In this document: one piece after another, positions 17,672 to 27,224 of the stretch
How positions within the stretch are numbered: position 1 is the first letter of the stretch
How the letters are laid out: every line of letters starts with the position of its first letter
Assembly: GCA_905478665.1 (NCBI GenBank)
Contig: CAJQJL010000009.1
Coordinates: 1-58,599 of the forward strand
Length of the DNA stretch: 58,599 nt
Direction of reading: 5' to 3'
Source of the DNA: an uncultured Flavobacteriales bacterium
GTDB lineage: Bacteria > Bacteroidota > Bacteroidia > Flavobacteriales_D > Crocinitomicaceae
The notes under the pieces: model-generated
Database searches by the model: none
The model's input: the letters and a program-made list of their open reading frames with translations, nothing else
What the model was told of the DNA's origin: nothing
Position numbers and translations under genes: made by a program

Positions 17672-18049
17672 TTAGTTTCCTGACAGGTAATGCAAGATTT
17701 CTTTCTGCACACCAGCTACGGAAATATACTTGAATCCGTTGTGCATGAAGTAAGTCATCACAATCTTTTTAGGCGTTCCCGACTCAACGTGTAATGTCCA
17801 CACATCATTTGTGATCAACACATTAGAAAGCTCATCTTTAGCCTCTAGTGCTTGACGAATGTTTTCTTTTTCTGCCGAGCTCAAACTGTTAGAAACAGTG
17901 AATGTAATGTCTCCGCTATTATCTGCATTCTTCACAATTCCAGTCGCTGGGTCATCAATAACGATCATTAGATCGCCCGAATACTGTGCGATTGCACTTT
18001 GAACAGTGAAAAGCAAAATGAATGATGTTAAGACTGATAATTTTTTCAT
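17672..18049 (-). CDS. Small exported protein of unknown function
   Basis: The 125-residue protein has a signal peptide ending at AQ (residue 22). A single compact domain follows with DDPATGIVKNADNSGDITF near the start and KKIVMTYFMHNGFKYISV later. No family is recognised. It lies 104 bases downstream of the gene at 18154 on the same strand and ends 25 bases from the convergent exporter gene. Confidence 0.6.
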   Translation of the reverse strand: MKKLSVLTSFILLFTVQSAIAQYSGDLMIVIDDPATGIVKNADNSGDITFTVSNSLSSAEKENIRQALEAKDELSNVLITNDVWTLHVESGTPKKIVMTYFMHNGFKYISVAGVQKEILHYLSGN

Positions 18050-18153
18050 GTTGATTGATTTATACCGTGAAATTCGTAGTTTTTATTGATTTCTCCTAAT
18101 CTTGCTAATTCATCCTATTGACGCATAGACGTACTATATGGATGCCTCTGTCC

Positions 18154-20226
18154 CTAATTTTCCAATGACTCAACGTATTTTTTAAGCTTTTCGTTCTCTG
18201 GATCCAGAGCCAATGCCTCCTTAAATGACCTCAACGCATTTTCTTTTTGGTTGAACGACGTATAGATGTTCCCATAGAAAAGTTTGATCTCCAAGTCATT
18301 TGGAAAACGTTGATCCAAATCATTAAGGATAAGCAGTGCTCCCGCAAAATCTTGCTTTTGCATTAATCCCTGCACATTGATTTTTCCATAATACGGTGAT
18401 TCATCAAACTTCATCAATGCAGTCATCAATGCTTTTGCCTTTTCAGAATCTTTTTGAGCAAGACGTTTCCACATCTCCGTTAATTTTAATCGGCGCTGAC
18501 CAATATCTGGATAAACACACTCGCTAAATTTCCAGAGTTGCTCCCACTTCTCTTCGTTCATCGCGATACGCATTCCAGTTAACCCCATCGCACTATTGCC
18601 CTCTTCACACAACTTCATGCTCAATTCCAGTGATTGACCCACCTCGCCCTGTCGTTCCAAAAGGGTAATAATATGCGGTTCTATGCTCACAGAATCCAAA
18701 ATTTCCATTTCTACCAACTCCCACCAACGTTGTTCCGTACTGTCTGGGGCAGCATACAACAGGTAAGTATCCATCCATGCAATGTTGTACAGCGCTACTG
18801 CATGCTTATCATATGTCTCCAATGCCTTTACGAAATAACTCCGCGCCAACTCCACCTTCTTTAAGTCACTAACGACTTGTACATTCCTTTTCTCAGTAAC
18901 ACCTTTGTTGTACTGAACACTTCCCATAATCATGTTCATCTTCAAAGATCTAGGATACGTTTCCAAATCCGCTTTCATCAATGACTCAAGATCATACCAA
19001 TCTGAATTTCGTTGAATTGTTTTTGCACTCCAAAAAAGTGTTACAGCTCCAAGGCACGCAACAGAAACATATATTCCCGTTTTCGATTTGGCACTTTTCA
19101 GCTTAATGAAAAGATGATAAATCGCTGCGCCCAAGATTAGGGAAAACCCCATTGAAGCTAAGAATGTTAAACGCTCACCAACAACTCCTGGTGTTATCAC
19201 CACCAAATTAAGAAATGGGAAAAGGCAACCTGTCATAAACACCATCGCGAAAAATGAAAACTTGTATTTTCGTTTCTTGAAATAGAGAATTAGAAGCCCG
19301 AGGCCTAGCGCTACGTACAAGGCAAATCCCACCATATAAATGGGTTGCGTCTTCAGAAAGTCAATTGAATCCAATCCATAATACGCCGCAAAGCTGCCAA
19401 CTGAGAACATACCCGTGACATAAAATCCAAGTGAGTTTGTTGCTACCATCAGGCGTTCTGCTCCTGTGTGATCACCATACAATGGATTTTCTACAAAATC
19501 GTGTACCGTTTTCTTCGCTCCTAAATCAATGAAAGAACCCAATGAGCGCTCAAATATAAAAAGGGAGATGAAGACACCGCAAACAATCAACAAACGCTTT
19601 TTGTTCAAGTTTGCTGTAATCCAAAGTCCTATCGGCGCAATTGCAATGAGTGGCAATGTACTTTGCTTTGAGAAAACAGAAAGTAAAAAGAACAGCGTAG
19701 CTAAAACAATAGGTAATACTCCTCCGTCTTTGTAAAATTTCCATGTCTGAATCAGAAACAGTAATCCGAAAAAGGAGCTGAGTAATTCATCCCTGTTCTT
19801 TACGCTATTGACGACTTCTGTATGAATTGGCAAGAATAAAAACACTACCGTTATCGCAGCAGCCACCCACCAACCTATCTTTAGTGACTTTGTCAACCAA
19901 AAGAAGAGCAAATAACACACTAACGAATAGAATAAAACATTGATAAAATGACTCACTACGGGGTTTTGCCCAAAAGCTGCCTGCTCCAATTCAAATACTG
20001 CAGACGTCACTGGACGATATCCGTAATTCAATTGACCAAAGCTTACATAAGAAGTTGTGAAACTTTCTTGAAGCCCCTCAACCAAGCCCACATCACCTTT
20101 GTCCTGAAAGGCCCACGCATCATCTAAGTTATACCCATTCTGCAATGTGTTTCCGTAAAGAATAAAACACAAAAGTGTAATTATTAGAAATACAGTTTTG
20201 TTGGTGTAGCGTGGTTGATTCTCCAT
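18154..20226 (-). CDS. TMTC-like multi-spanning protein with long C-terminal TPR region
   Basis: The 690-residue paralogue of 13996-15669 has about ten spans in residues 1-400, then helical repeats ending in a clear TPR unit (ALRSFKEALALDPENEKL). It keeps the first-loop YNLDDAWAF and the LPIHTEVVNSVKNRDELL signature. The soluble part is about 150 residues longer and the middle repeats are degenerate. A GT-C sugar transferase acting outside the inner membrane is the best guess. The gene at 20238 lies 11 bases upstream on the same strand. Confidence 0.72.
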   Translation of the reverse strand: MENQPRYTNKTVFLIITLLCFILYGNTLQNGYNLDDAWAFQDKGDVGLVEGLQESFTTSYVSFGQLNYGYRPVTSAVFELEQAAFGQNPVVSHFINVLFYSLVCYLLFFWLTKSLKIGWWVAAAITVVFLFLPIHTEVVNSVKNRDELLSSFFGLLFLIQTWKFYKDGGVLPIVLATLFFLLSVFSKQSTLPLIAIAPIGLWITANLNKKRLLIVCGVFISLFIFERSLGSFIDLGAKKTVHDFVENPLYGDHTGAERLMVATNSLGFYVTGMFSVGSFAAYYGLDSIDFLKTQPIYMVGFALYVALGLGLLILYFKKRKYKFSFFAMVFMTGCLFPFLNLVVITPGVVGERLTFLASMGFSLILGAAIYHLFIKLKSAKSKTGIYVSVACLGAVTLFWSAKTIQRNSDWYDLESLMKADLETYPRSLKMNMIMGSVQYNKGVTEKRNVQVVSDLKKVELARSYFVKALETYDKHAVALYNIAWMDTYLLYAAPDSTEQRWWELVEMEILDSVSIEPHIITLLERQGEVGQSLELSMKLCEEGNSAMGLTGMRIAMNEEKWEQLWKFSECVYPDIGQRRLKLTEMWKRLAQKDSEKAKALMTALMKFDESPYYGKINVQGLMQKQDFAGALLILNDLDQRFPNDLEIKLFYGNIYTSFNQKENALRSFKEALALDPENEKLKKYVESLEN

Positions 20227-20237
20227 TGGTGCTGAAA

Positions 20238-21158
20238 TTAATCCATCTCGCAGATGTGTAACATCTTTTTGTCCAAAAACTCATCGGTCGGCTCAACGCC
20301 ATCTCCGACGGCAACTAATGCGTACATACGTTGTTTCTTCCTGTGATGCTTTGGAAGTTTATCGCCAACTCCATAAATTACCTTCTGTTTCTTCTTTGTT
20401 GAGACCAATGATGGTTCAATTATTTTGTCTCCGTCGTATCGCTTTTCAATCCGCTTCGTCCAGTCAATTGACGTTATGTCTTCAATCGTCATATCGTCAT
20501 CACATGCATCCGTTACATCTACCAAAATCAAGTCCATTTCACCACCGATAATGTACCAGATTTCATCGTAATCATCTTTATTATTCTTCTTTGGTCTGGA
20601 AACGGTAATGCGATCTCTTTCTCCTTCTCTTTCAATGTCATAACGCTTGCACTCAAACTTCTTATAGCTTGTAAACACTGGTGGGATTGTAGCTCCAATG
20701 ATATATTCGTTTGTTTTGCTGTCCGTTATCTCAATAAAAACTGAATCATTGTAGGGGTTGTAGAAATTAACCATCCGCTCTGTCAGTTCTGGAGAAACAA
20801 CTTCCTCTGTTGTTGTCGTCGTCGAATAGTCTAGCTCAGTATAGTTGAATTCACCTGGTCCTTTATTAATTTGCCAGATTCCCAACCCGATAAAGCCAAG
20901 TCCCCAGAATAATACTGGAATCCAAAAGAAGTCGTGTCCTTTTTTCAGAAGCACTTCTCCTGTATCAGGGTCAGGCTTGCCGCCGCCCCAAACTGCAACT
21001 CCCTGAAGGGTAAGCACAATTCCCGCCCAGAGCATTGTCCATCCAATAAACAAACTATTGCCAAGCGTTGTGTCTTCAATCCAATAGCTCACAATCCATC
21101 CGCTGATGAATAGAAATATGGGAACCGTTATACCAGATCCTCTCCAAACAAATACCAT
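20238..21158 (-). CDS. Membrane-anchored protein of unknown function
   Basis: The 306-residue protein has three N-terminal hydrophobic segments (about 9-25, 32-52 and 72-93). A soluble domain of about 190 residues follows, with charged blocks such as RYDIEREGERDRITV and KRIEKRYDGDKII. No family is recognised. It is 11 bases upstream of the TMTC-like gene on the same strand, so co-transcription is likely. Confidence 0.6.
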   Translation of the reverse strand: MVFVWRGSGITVPIFLFISGWIVSYWIEDTTLGNSLFIGWTMLWAGIVLTLQGVAVWGGGKPDPDTGEVLLKKGHDFFWIPVLFWGLGFIGLGIWQINKGPGEFNYTELDYSTTTTTEEVVSPELTERMVNFYNPYNDSVFIEITDSKTNEYIIGATIPPVFTSYKKFECKRYDIEREGERDRITVSRPKKNNKDDYDEIWYIIGGEMDLILVDVTDACDDDMTIEDITSIDWTKRIEKRYDGDKIIEPSLVSTKKKQKVIYGVGDKLPKHHRKKQRMYALVAVGDGVEPTDEFLDKKMLHICEMD

Positions 21159-21259
21159 AATGCCCTTTTTAAATGTAGTTTAGGTTAGCACTAAAATAAA
21201 CAGATATTTCAACCCTGCTCTGAAGAATCATTTTTTTTGTCCTCAATCAACTTAAAAGA

Positions 21260-22858
21260 CTAGAGCTTGTATATCGCTATTCCCTCAAACTCTCCTATCT
21301 TCTGGGTAAGAAAAGGTTGTAAAAAGTCTTGTTCCAAGATTTCTGGTTGAGATATAAACAAGTATTTGGCTCCTCTGTCAATCAGGTATTGAATTTCTTC
21401 TTTTGTGGAATAATGATTAAAGTTCGTCCACCCTTTTTGCCCCATGAGGTACAATGAGATATTAAAGGAGTCGTCTGGCAGGGAAACAACGCGATCTTCT
21501 TTTTGAATTCCCAACTTTCTCATATAAGGCTGCATCCGCTCAAAGCGATACCAATTATTCTCGCAGTCATAGCTGTTCGCCCACGCCATGTGCTTAACAA
21601 AGTCTTGATCACCCACAGCCAAAAACAGGTGGTGCTCATCCTTGACGAGGGTCTTGAGCTGCATAACTTGTAGGCAATACAGAAAATTAAAGCCTAAAAA
21701 GACCACGGCCATTATTTTGGCAATTCTACCTTCCAAAAGAGAAGGATAATTGGTTTTCATATACCACACAAAGGGAACGATGATTCCAACAAAAAGGATC
21801 AAAAGCGCAACATAGTAGTAGTCATGATTCCCTAAAAGTGGAGCCCAAAGGATGAAGTAGAAAAAGGCTCCTGCAATGATTCCCAAATTGGATAAATAAA
21901 CGAAAAGCGGAATCTTCTTCCACAGAAGAAGGTTTATGATACCCGTGAACAAAAGCAAAAAAAGCATTGGCCGACTGAAAAACACATGACTCGTGAACTT
22001 TTTCATTCCTTCAACAAGCCCAATTACGTCTTCCCAAGACATATGCCATATCGGCCAGATGTCATTAAACGTATATTTGAATCCATGGGCATCATTGAAC
22101 TTGCTGGCATAGAAATACCAAGAAAAAATGGTGATAATCGCTAGTGCAAAGCCAAGCCATTCAAACTTTAATCCATGATAGATTTTTTTGTTCCCGAGAG
22201 TCTTAACTGAAAATGTTTCAAGCAGTAAAATTCCGCCTAGAAAAATAAAGGCAATCAAACTGGAGACTTTTATGAGTCCAGCCAAAGCAAAAAACAGCAT
22301 GGAGAGGTAAAAAAAGCGCAACGCTTGTTTATGGTGATACTTCACGAAAAAGTAAAGCGCAATAAGGATAAAACTAAATGCTGGCCCGTCTGTTAAAAAG
22401 CTGATTCCATAGTATGCATAAACTGGGGACGTAAATAGCAAAAGAGCCAATATCGTCGCCCAAAAGTTATCCTTCAGCACAATTTTCAAGGACTTGTAAA
22501 AAGCAAATACTCCACCAAAAAGAATGATGAGATAAAACAGCCTATAGGTGAAGTGCGATTTTCCAAACCACTTCCACAAATTCCCAATTGAATAGTAGAG
22601 GACGGGGAATTCACCTGCTGAATATCCACTCTGATTGTCGTCACCTAATTGAATATGCATTTCAGGAGTACCAAAAGCTGCCCCGTTGGCATAATTTTCA
22701 GTCATGGAAAGGCAATCTGTTTGACGCCACAAGTGAACATTGAGAGGTCCTTTGTCCAGAACAGTATCGTAGTAAAATGCCGCAAACACTGCGAACAAGA
22801 GCACAAACATTAAATCACTCTTAAAAAATCTTGCTTTTGTCATGACCAATTTCGACAT
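21260..22858 (-). CDS. GT39/PMT-like integral membrane glycosyltransferase
   Basis: The product has about twelve membrane spans. The first periplasmic loop, LNVHLWRQTDCLSM, resembles the R-x-T-D/E loop of ArnT/PMT-type enzymes. These transfer sugars from polyprenyl carriers at the periplasmic face. The usual second acidic motif is not obvious. The longest frame opens with TTG at 22870. I chose the ATG at 22858 (532 residues); another ATG is at 22843. It closes a 9-kb stretch with two other GT-C-like proteins. Confidence 0.65.
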   Translation of the reverse strand: MSKLVMTKARFFKSDLMFVLLFAVFAAFYYDTVLDKGPLNVHLWRQTDCLSMTENYANGAAFGTPEMHIQLGDDNQSGYSAGEFPVLYYSIGNLWKWFGKSHFTYRLFYLIILFGGVFAFYKSLKIVLKDNFWATILALLLFTSPVYAYYGISFLTDGPAFSFILIALYFFVKYHHKQALRFFYLSMLFFALAGLIKVSSLIAFIFLGGILLLETFSVKTLGNKKIYHGLKFEWLGFALAIITIFSWYFYASKFNDAHGFKYTFNDIWPIWHMSWEDVIGLVEGMKKFTSHVFFSRPMLFLLLFTGIINLLLWKKIPLFVYLSNLGIIAGAFFYFILWAPLLGNHDYYYVALLILFVGIIVPFVWYMKTNYPSLLEGRIAKIMAVVFLGFNFLYCLQVMQLKTLVKDEHHLFLAVGDQDFVKHMAWANSYDCENNWYRFERMQPYMRKLGIQKEDRVVSLPDDSFNISLYLMGQKGWTNFNHYSTKEEIQYLIDRGAKYLFISQPEILEQDFLQPFLTQKIGEFEGIAIYKL

Positions 22859-22953
22859 ATAAGGCTGCAAAATAGAACAAAATTTCCTTTCTAGTTAGAC
22901 TAAGCTATTTTGGCTTTTAGGATCAATGCTTTAACTATTTGACACAATATTTA

Positions 22954-22961
22954 TAAATTTG
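22954..22961 (+). promoter_or_regulatory. -7 box adjacent to the first DUF2141 gene
   Basis: TAAATTTG ends 5 bases before the ATG at 22967. The related TTAATTTG at 23475-23482 lies 5 bases before the second DUF2141 gene. Both suggest nearly leaderless transcripts. Confidence 0.35.
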
Positions 22962-22966
22962 GGATT

Positions 22967-23437
22967 ATGAGTAGAGCTGTTATCCTGCAAAAATTCCTTT
23001 TTGTTTTTTGCCTTTTGGTATCGGCTTCGTTCAGTAAGCACTCAAAACTTACTCCAGTAAAAAGTGCAACCTTCAGCATTACTATAAAGATTACGAATGT
23101 TCGCAACACCAAGGGGCGCATACAACTTCAAATCTATCGAAATCAAGAAAGCTTTTCGAAAGAAGTTCCTTGGAAAATAACGTATATCTCGAAGAAAAAA
23201 ATGGTGGGCAATTCCATTACTCACACAATATCGGGATTTGGTTCTGGCGTTTATGGTTTAGCTCTGCTAGACGATGAAAACAACAACACAAAAATGGATT
23301 ATGGTTGGGTGCTACCTAAAGAAGGGTTCGGCTTTTCAGATTACTATCACACAGCATGGAGCAAGCCAAAATTCAACAGTTTTAAATTTTATCTCAAGGC
23401 AAATAAAAGGGTGACCATGCGCGTTCGTTACGCATAA
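22967..23437 (+). CDS. DUF2141 secreted protein (copy 1)
   Basis: The 156-residue protein has a signal peptide (about 1-23) and a DUF2141 domain. The beta strand ITIKITNVRNTKGRIQLQIY opens it and GVYGLALLDDENNN, then PKEGFGFSDYY are the conserved core. The family is exported and of unknown function; the Asp/Asn-rich DDENNN loop could bind metal. The next gene is a close paralogue 50 bases downstream. Confidence 0.82.
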   Translation: MSRAVILQKFLFVFCLLVSASFSKHSKLTPVKSATFSITIKITNVRNTKGRIQLQIYRNQESFSKEVPWKITYISKKKMVGNSITHTISGFGSGVYGLALLDDENNNTKMDYGWVLPKEGFGFSDYYHTAWSKPKFNSFKFYLKANKRVTMRVRYA

Positions 23438-23487
23438 TGTCGTGCTTTCCTGTTTTTTCTTTGAACGATAATTATTAATTTGCACCT

Positions 23488-23961
23488 ATGAATCTGCAGA
23501 ATAGCATCCTGAAAAAGACAAGTCTACTTTGCGTTTTGGCAATCTTTTGGTTTGCCAGCTCTTCGATTTCAAAGAAGGCTACTCCCGCAAATACGTATTC
23601 AATCACGGTTACCATTAAAAATATCCGCAACAAGAGCGGACGTATTCAACTGCATATTTACCGTAATCAGGAAGGTTATTCTCAAAGGAAAGGCTGGAAA
23701 TCTGTTCTTTTATACAAGAACAAAATGGTTGGAGGAACTTTAAAATATACGTTCACGGGAATTCCAGCAGGAGTTTATGGCTTGGCACTTCTCGATGATG
23801 AAAACAAAAACACCGTAATGGATTTCGGATGGCTCTTGCCTAAAGAAGGATACGGGTTCGGCGACTATTACCATACAAAATGGAGCACTCCACATTTTAA
23901 TGATTTCAAATTCTACTTGAAGGCAAACAAATCACTTCTGATGAAAGTTCGCTACATGTAA
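23488..23961 (+). CDS. DUF2141 secreted protein (copy 2)
   Basis: The 157-residue protein aligns end to end with the preceding gene by eye, sharing TIKNIRNKSGRIQLHIYRNQ, GVYGLALLDDENKN and YYHTKWS. A tandem duplication is clear. It has its own signal peptide and the same fold. The epimerase gene follows after 14 bases, so copy 2 may be transcribed with it. Confidence 0.82.
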   Translation: MNLQNSILKKTSLLCVLAIFWFASSSISKKATPANTYSITVTIKNIRNKSGRIQLHIYRNQEGYSQRKGWKSVLLYKNKMVGGTLKYTFTGIPAGVYGLALLDDENKNTVMDFGWLLPKEGYGFGDYYHTKWSTPHFNDFKFYLKANKSLLMKVRYM

Positions 23962-23975
23962 CCTGATAATTCCTT

Positions 23976-25007
23976 ATGAACGACAAAAAAATTCTAATCA
24001 CTGGTGCCACTGGTGCCATAGGTGGTGAAGCCTTGAAGCAATTATACGACAAACAAGAAGCTTCGAGCATTTCGGTTTTCGTAAGGCCCTCGAAAAAAGC
24101 GAAAAAATTAGTGCGAACGTACCCTGGGGTGCAAGTGTTCTACGGATCTATCACGGATTCTGAGGCCGTAGCCAAGGCTTGTACTAACCAAGATTATGTC
24201 ATTCATTTAGCAGCCATTATTCCACCATTGGCAGATGACAAGCCAGAGATGGCAAGAGCCGTGAATGTGGAAGGAACGCGAAATGTTGTAAAGGGGATGG
24301 AAGCCAATGCTCCCAACGCCTTTTTACTCTACAGTTCTTCCGTTGCAATTTATGGCGACCGCAACAAAAACCCTGACATCAAAACTACGGATGAACTAAA
24401 ACCAAGTGTTGGTGATGATTACGGTCAAACTAAAGTTGAAGCCGAGAAGATAATTCGTGAAAGCAAGATCAATTGGACAATTTATCGGCTTTCAGCCATC
24501 ATGGGAATTGGAAACCACAAGGTTTCGAAGCTAATGTTCCACATGCCACTTGAAACAGTAATGGAGATTGCCACAGTGCGTGATACGGCTCGAGCATTCG
24601 TAAATTCAATTGGAAAAGAAGCTCAATTGGAAAAGAAAACATTCAACCTTGGCGGTGGAGAAACATGTAGAATTACATACATAGACTTCATGACGCGTGC
24701 ATTTGATCTTTACGGTATGGGTAAAATAGATTTTCCAAAGTATGCTTTCGCCAAAATCAACTTTCATTGTGGAAACTATGTTGATGGACACTTACTTGAA
24801 GAAATCGTTCATTTTAGACAAGATACAATTGACACCTATTTCGAACGTTTCGGAAAAGCTGTTCCTGGAATTCAACGCTTTTTCACAAAGTTGGTCAACA
24901 AACCCGTGAAAATGTACCTCACGAAACTTTCAGAACCCTTAATTGCTCATAAAAAGCAAGACAAAGAAATGATCGCTCGGTTTTTTGGAAGTGAATACGA
25001 TGCTTAA
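23976..25007 (+). CDS. NAD-dependent epimerase/dehydratase (extended SDR)
   Basis: The 343-residue enzyme starts with the Rossmann motif ITGATGAIGG (about 7-16). The extended SDR active site is present: YSSSVAIYG, then Y-G-Q-T-K (about 147-151). Typical relatives act on nucleotide sugars, or on steroid-like or flavonoid-like substrates. The C-terminal region, rich in Phe and Lys (RFFTKLVNKPVKMYLTKL), resembles 3-beta-HSD-like members. The substrate is not evident. It overlaps the convergent metal-barrel gene by 4 bases. Confidence 0.8.
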   Translation: MNDKKILITGATGAIGGEALKQLYDKQEASSISVFVRPSKKAKKLVRTYPGVQVFYGSITDSEAVAKACTNQDYVIHLAAIIPPLADDKPEMARAVNVEGTRNVVKGMEANAPNAFLLYSSSVAIYGDRNKNPDIKTTDELKPSVGDDYGQTKVEAEKIIRESKINWTIYRLSAIMGIGNHKVSKLMFHMPLETVMEIATVRDTARAFVNSIGKEAQLEKKTFNLGGGETCRITYIDFMTRAFDLYGMGKIDFPKYAFAKINFHCGNYVDGHLLEEIVHFRQDTIDTYFERFGKAVPGIQRFFTKLVNKPVKMYLTKLSEPLIAHKKQDKEMIARFFGSEYDA

Positions 25008-26383
25008 GGTCGCTCATACTTACAGCAAGAATGCAGTTTTTTATAGGCTTTATCTGTCGCTCTAAATTCTTCCGTGTCATGCCCAACTTTGGCCAAGGCC
25101 TTTTTCATGTCTTCCACTGAGACAATCTCAGGATCAAAGGATACTAAGAGTTGTTGAGATTCAATGTTCCAATCAGCCGAGTTTATACCCCTTAAGCCCA
25201 TCATTGTTTTTTGAATCCGCTTCTTGCACATTTCACACTGACCCCAAACCTTAAAACCTATTGTTTCTCCTCCTTTAAAAACCAAAGGCTCTGAATTCGT
25301 CTCAAGCGCCTTCGAGGGCACAACTTCCTTCTTTTTCTTCAACGCGAAACGGTAAGACAATCCCGCTGTAAACTGATACTGTGAAGCTATTTGTGTCCCT
25401 CTCAAATATTGATACATAGGAATATCGGCCAAGGCAAATAGCGAAACTCCACCTTTAAACGCGTAACTAATTTGCGGCACAAATGAAACTTTCATACTCC
25501 CTGTTGAGGCTGTATCTATGCTATACAATGAAAGCGCATTGATCTCATTGTGAACGTTCATTTTTCCAATCCATTCACCTTGTATTTGTCCAGTTAGCCC
25601 CAGTTTTTTGAAAACGGTGGTTCCTGCGAATAAACCGAGACTCGCATAGTCTCCGAACTTTAATCCTAGTGAATTCCACCCACGCCTTACATACAATGCA
25701 CTCGCAAATAAACGGAGCTTTCGGTGAGGATAGCTTTTAAAAAAGAAAGCATAGGCCATTAAGTCGTGTGATCCATTGGTCGTTTGAACGGTCGGCGGTG
25801 ATGTTTGCCAGATCTCCAACGAGTCAATTGTTGGCGGGCTATTCTCTACGTTCAAAAAATAAGAATGCCCTACGAAATTCGAATCTGTGTGTGATCCTAT
25901 GGGAATCTTCCACCCTAAACCAAGGGTCAATTCTGTTCGGTTAACTCCTTTTAACTTGTTATAGACACTGTAACGCGGGAAGATAATGAGGTCTCCCATT
26001 CCACTGGATTTCACTTTCTTCTGTTCAATTTCCATAAGTCCTACTGCGTAAGTCGTGTCTGGAAATTCTGTAATCGTTCTATTTGCATAATAACCCGCCG
26101 CAACAGAAAGCGTAAACTTATCTGTAAGACCGTAATCTGCTTTTAAGAAGACATAATTGCTTGAAAGATTATCGAAAAATGATGCTGTATCACTGTCACG
26201 CGTTTTAAACTTGTTCGATCTAGAATACTGGTATGAACTCAGAATCTCCATTTGCCCCTCTTCAAGAACACCTGTAGATGCTCCACCCGCCAGAGGATTT
26301 CCTCCGCCTCCTGAACAACAACCCTGACCATTAGCCAATTGCACAGAAAAAAATACAAGCGAAGAAATGAGAAAAATGCGCAT
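25004..26383 (-). CDS. Outer-membrane barrel protein with C-terminal heavy-metal-associated domain
   Basis: I chose the ATG at 26383; the longest frame starts at a TTG 6 bases earlier. The 459-residue protein has a signal peptide (1-20) and then GCCSGGGG with Cys at 22-23. About 340 residues of alternating strands follow, typical of an outer-membrane barrel. Residues about 374-440 are an HMA domain with the metal site GQCEMC (C383, C386), followed by AKVGHDTEEF. The tail ends in HSCCKY (C453, C454). A role in copper or other soft-metal handling at the outer membrane is inferred. The CATC thiol-protein gene lies 18 bases upstream in the same operon. Confidence 0.78.
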   Translation of the reverse strand: MRIFLISSLVFFSVQLANGQGCCSGGGGNPLAGGASTGVLEEGQMEILSSYQYSRSNKFKTRDSDTASFFDNLSSNYVFLKADYGLTDKFTLSVAAGYYANRTITEFPDTTYAVGLMEIEQKKVKSSGMGDLIIFPRYSVYNKLKGVNRTELTLGLGWKIPIGSHTDSNFVGHSYFLNVENSPPTIDSLEIWQTSPPTVQTTNGSHDLMAYAFFFKSYPHRKLRLFASALYVRRGWNSLGLKFGDYASLGLFAGTTVFKKLGLTGQIQGEWIGKMNVHNEINALSLYSIDTASTGSMKVSFVPQISYAFKGGVSLFALADIPMYQYLRGTQIASQYQFTAGLSYRFALKKKKEVVPSKALETNSEPLVFKGGETIGFKVWGQCEMCKKRIQKTMMGLRGINSADWNIESQQLLVSFDPEIVSVEDMKKALAKVGHDTEEFRATDKAYKKLHSCCKYERP

Positions 26384-26401
26384 GTCCAACTCTGGATTTT
26401 A

Positions 26402-27199
26402 TCAGTTGATTACCTGAAATTTTATAACCTCTGCTTCGTCCTTACTTACGATCTTCAAAAGATAAACACCTCCCTTCAAGTCTTTGACATCAACTAGCAC
26501 ATTTCCTTCAAGAACTTTTGATTTCTCAACATCCATTCGCTTCAAAATTGCACCGTTTAGGTCTAGCACTTCAAGCGAAACGTTTTCAGCAGTTGCCATA
26601 TTGAAAGACACAATTATTTGAGAGTTTGCTGGATTAGGATAACACGATAAATCAAATTTGGATTTGTTCAACTCATCATTTCCTAACTGACAAGAAGCTG
26701 CGATATCGGACAAAGCCTGATTGACCGCGTCTGTCACACCAGCACCAGTTGGCGAATCATTCCTGTTATAGTATACCTTGTGATCTGTACAACCCACAAC
26801 AACAACTTTTGGCATTCCCGTAGTTCCATAGTCAAACATACTAAGCTCAGCAGAAGAAAAAATGGTTGCGTTAGTAATACCATTTGTTGAGCACCAACCT
26901 TGAATAGAGTTGCAATCCGTATTTGCAAAGTCATCTGTCAACCAGTATTCCACGACACCAGGATCGCTAATGGCAAAGTTGAGCACCGCATTGTGCACAT
27001 CCAAAAGAGGAGAGGCACAAGTAGCACAAGGCATGGTCCAACCGATTACAATAATCTTTCCAGCATCCATCTCGGCAAACAAGTCATGTGTAACACCGTT
27101 ACAGTCAACGGGCGATGCCGCTGTTGCATTTGTTTGCGCCAGAGAATTGCCAGAAACCAATAATGCGAGAATGAGTAAGCTTTTCTTTATAGTCTTCAT
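26402..27199 (-). CDS. Secreted thioredoxin-like CxxC protein with T9SS sorting tail
   Basis: The 265-residue protein has a signal peptide (1-21) and a thioredoxin-like region with WTMPCATC (C58, C61). Further Cys are at CNS and GWCS. The last 70 or so residues (FDLSCYPNPANSQIIV to the end) are a T9SS type A sorting tail, so it reaches the cell surface. The unusual position of CATC after GKIIVIGW is like redoxin folds. It is first in an operon with the HMA barrel protein, suggesting oxidation or metal transfer to that partner. Confidence 0.78.
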   Translation of the reverse strand: MKTIKKSLLILALLVSGNSLAQTNATAASPVDCNGVTHDLFAEMDAGKIIVIGWTMPCATCASPLLDVHNAVLNFAISDPGVVEYWLTDDFANTDCNSIQGWCSTNGITNATIFSSAELSMFDYGTTGMPKVVVVGCTDHKVYYNRNDSPTGAGVTDAVNQALSDIAASCQLGNDELNKSKFDLSCYPNPANSQIIVSFNMATAENVSLEVLDLNGAILKRMDVEKSKVLEGNVLVDVKDLKGGVYLLKIVSKDEAEVIKFQVIN

Positions 27200-27216
27200 G
27201 GTTTTAGTCTTTTACT

Positions 27217-27224
27217 CAAACTTA
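27217..27224 (-). promoter_or_regulatory. -7 box for the thiol/HMA-barrel operon
   Basis: On the minus strand this reads TAAGTTTG, 17 bases before the ATG at 27199. A TTTCG about 22 bases upstream is a poor match to the -33 element. Confidence 0.35.
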
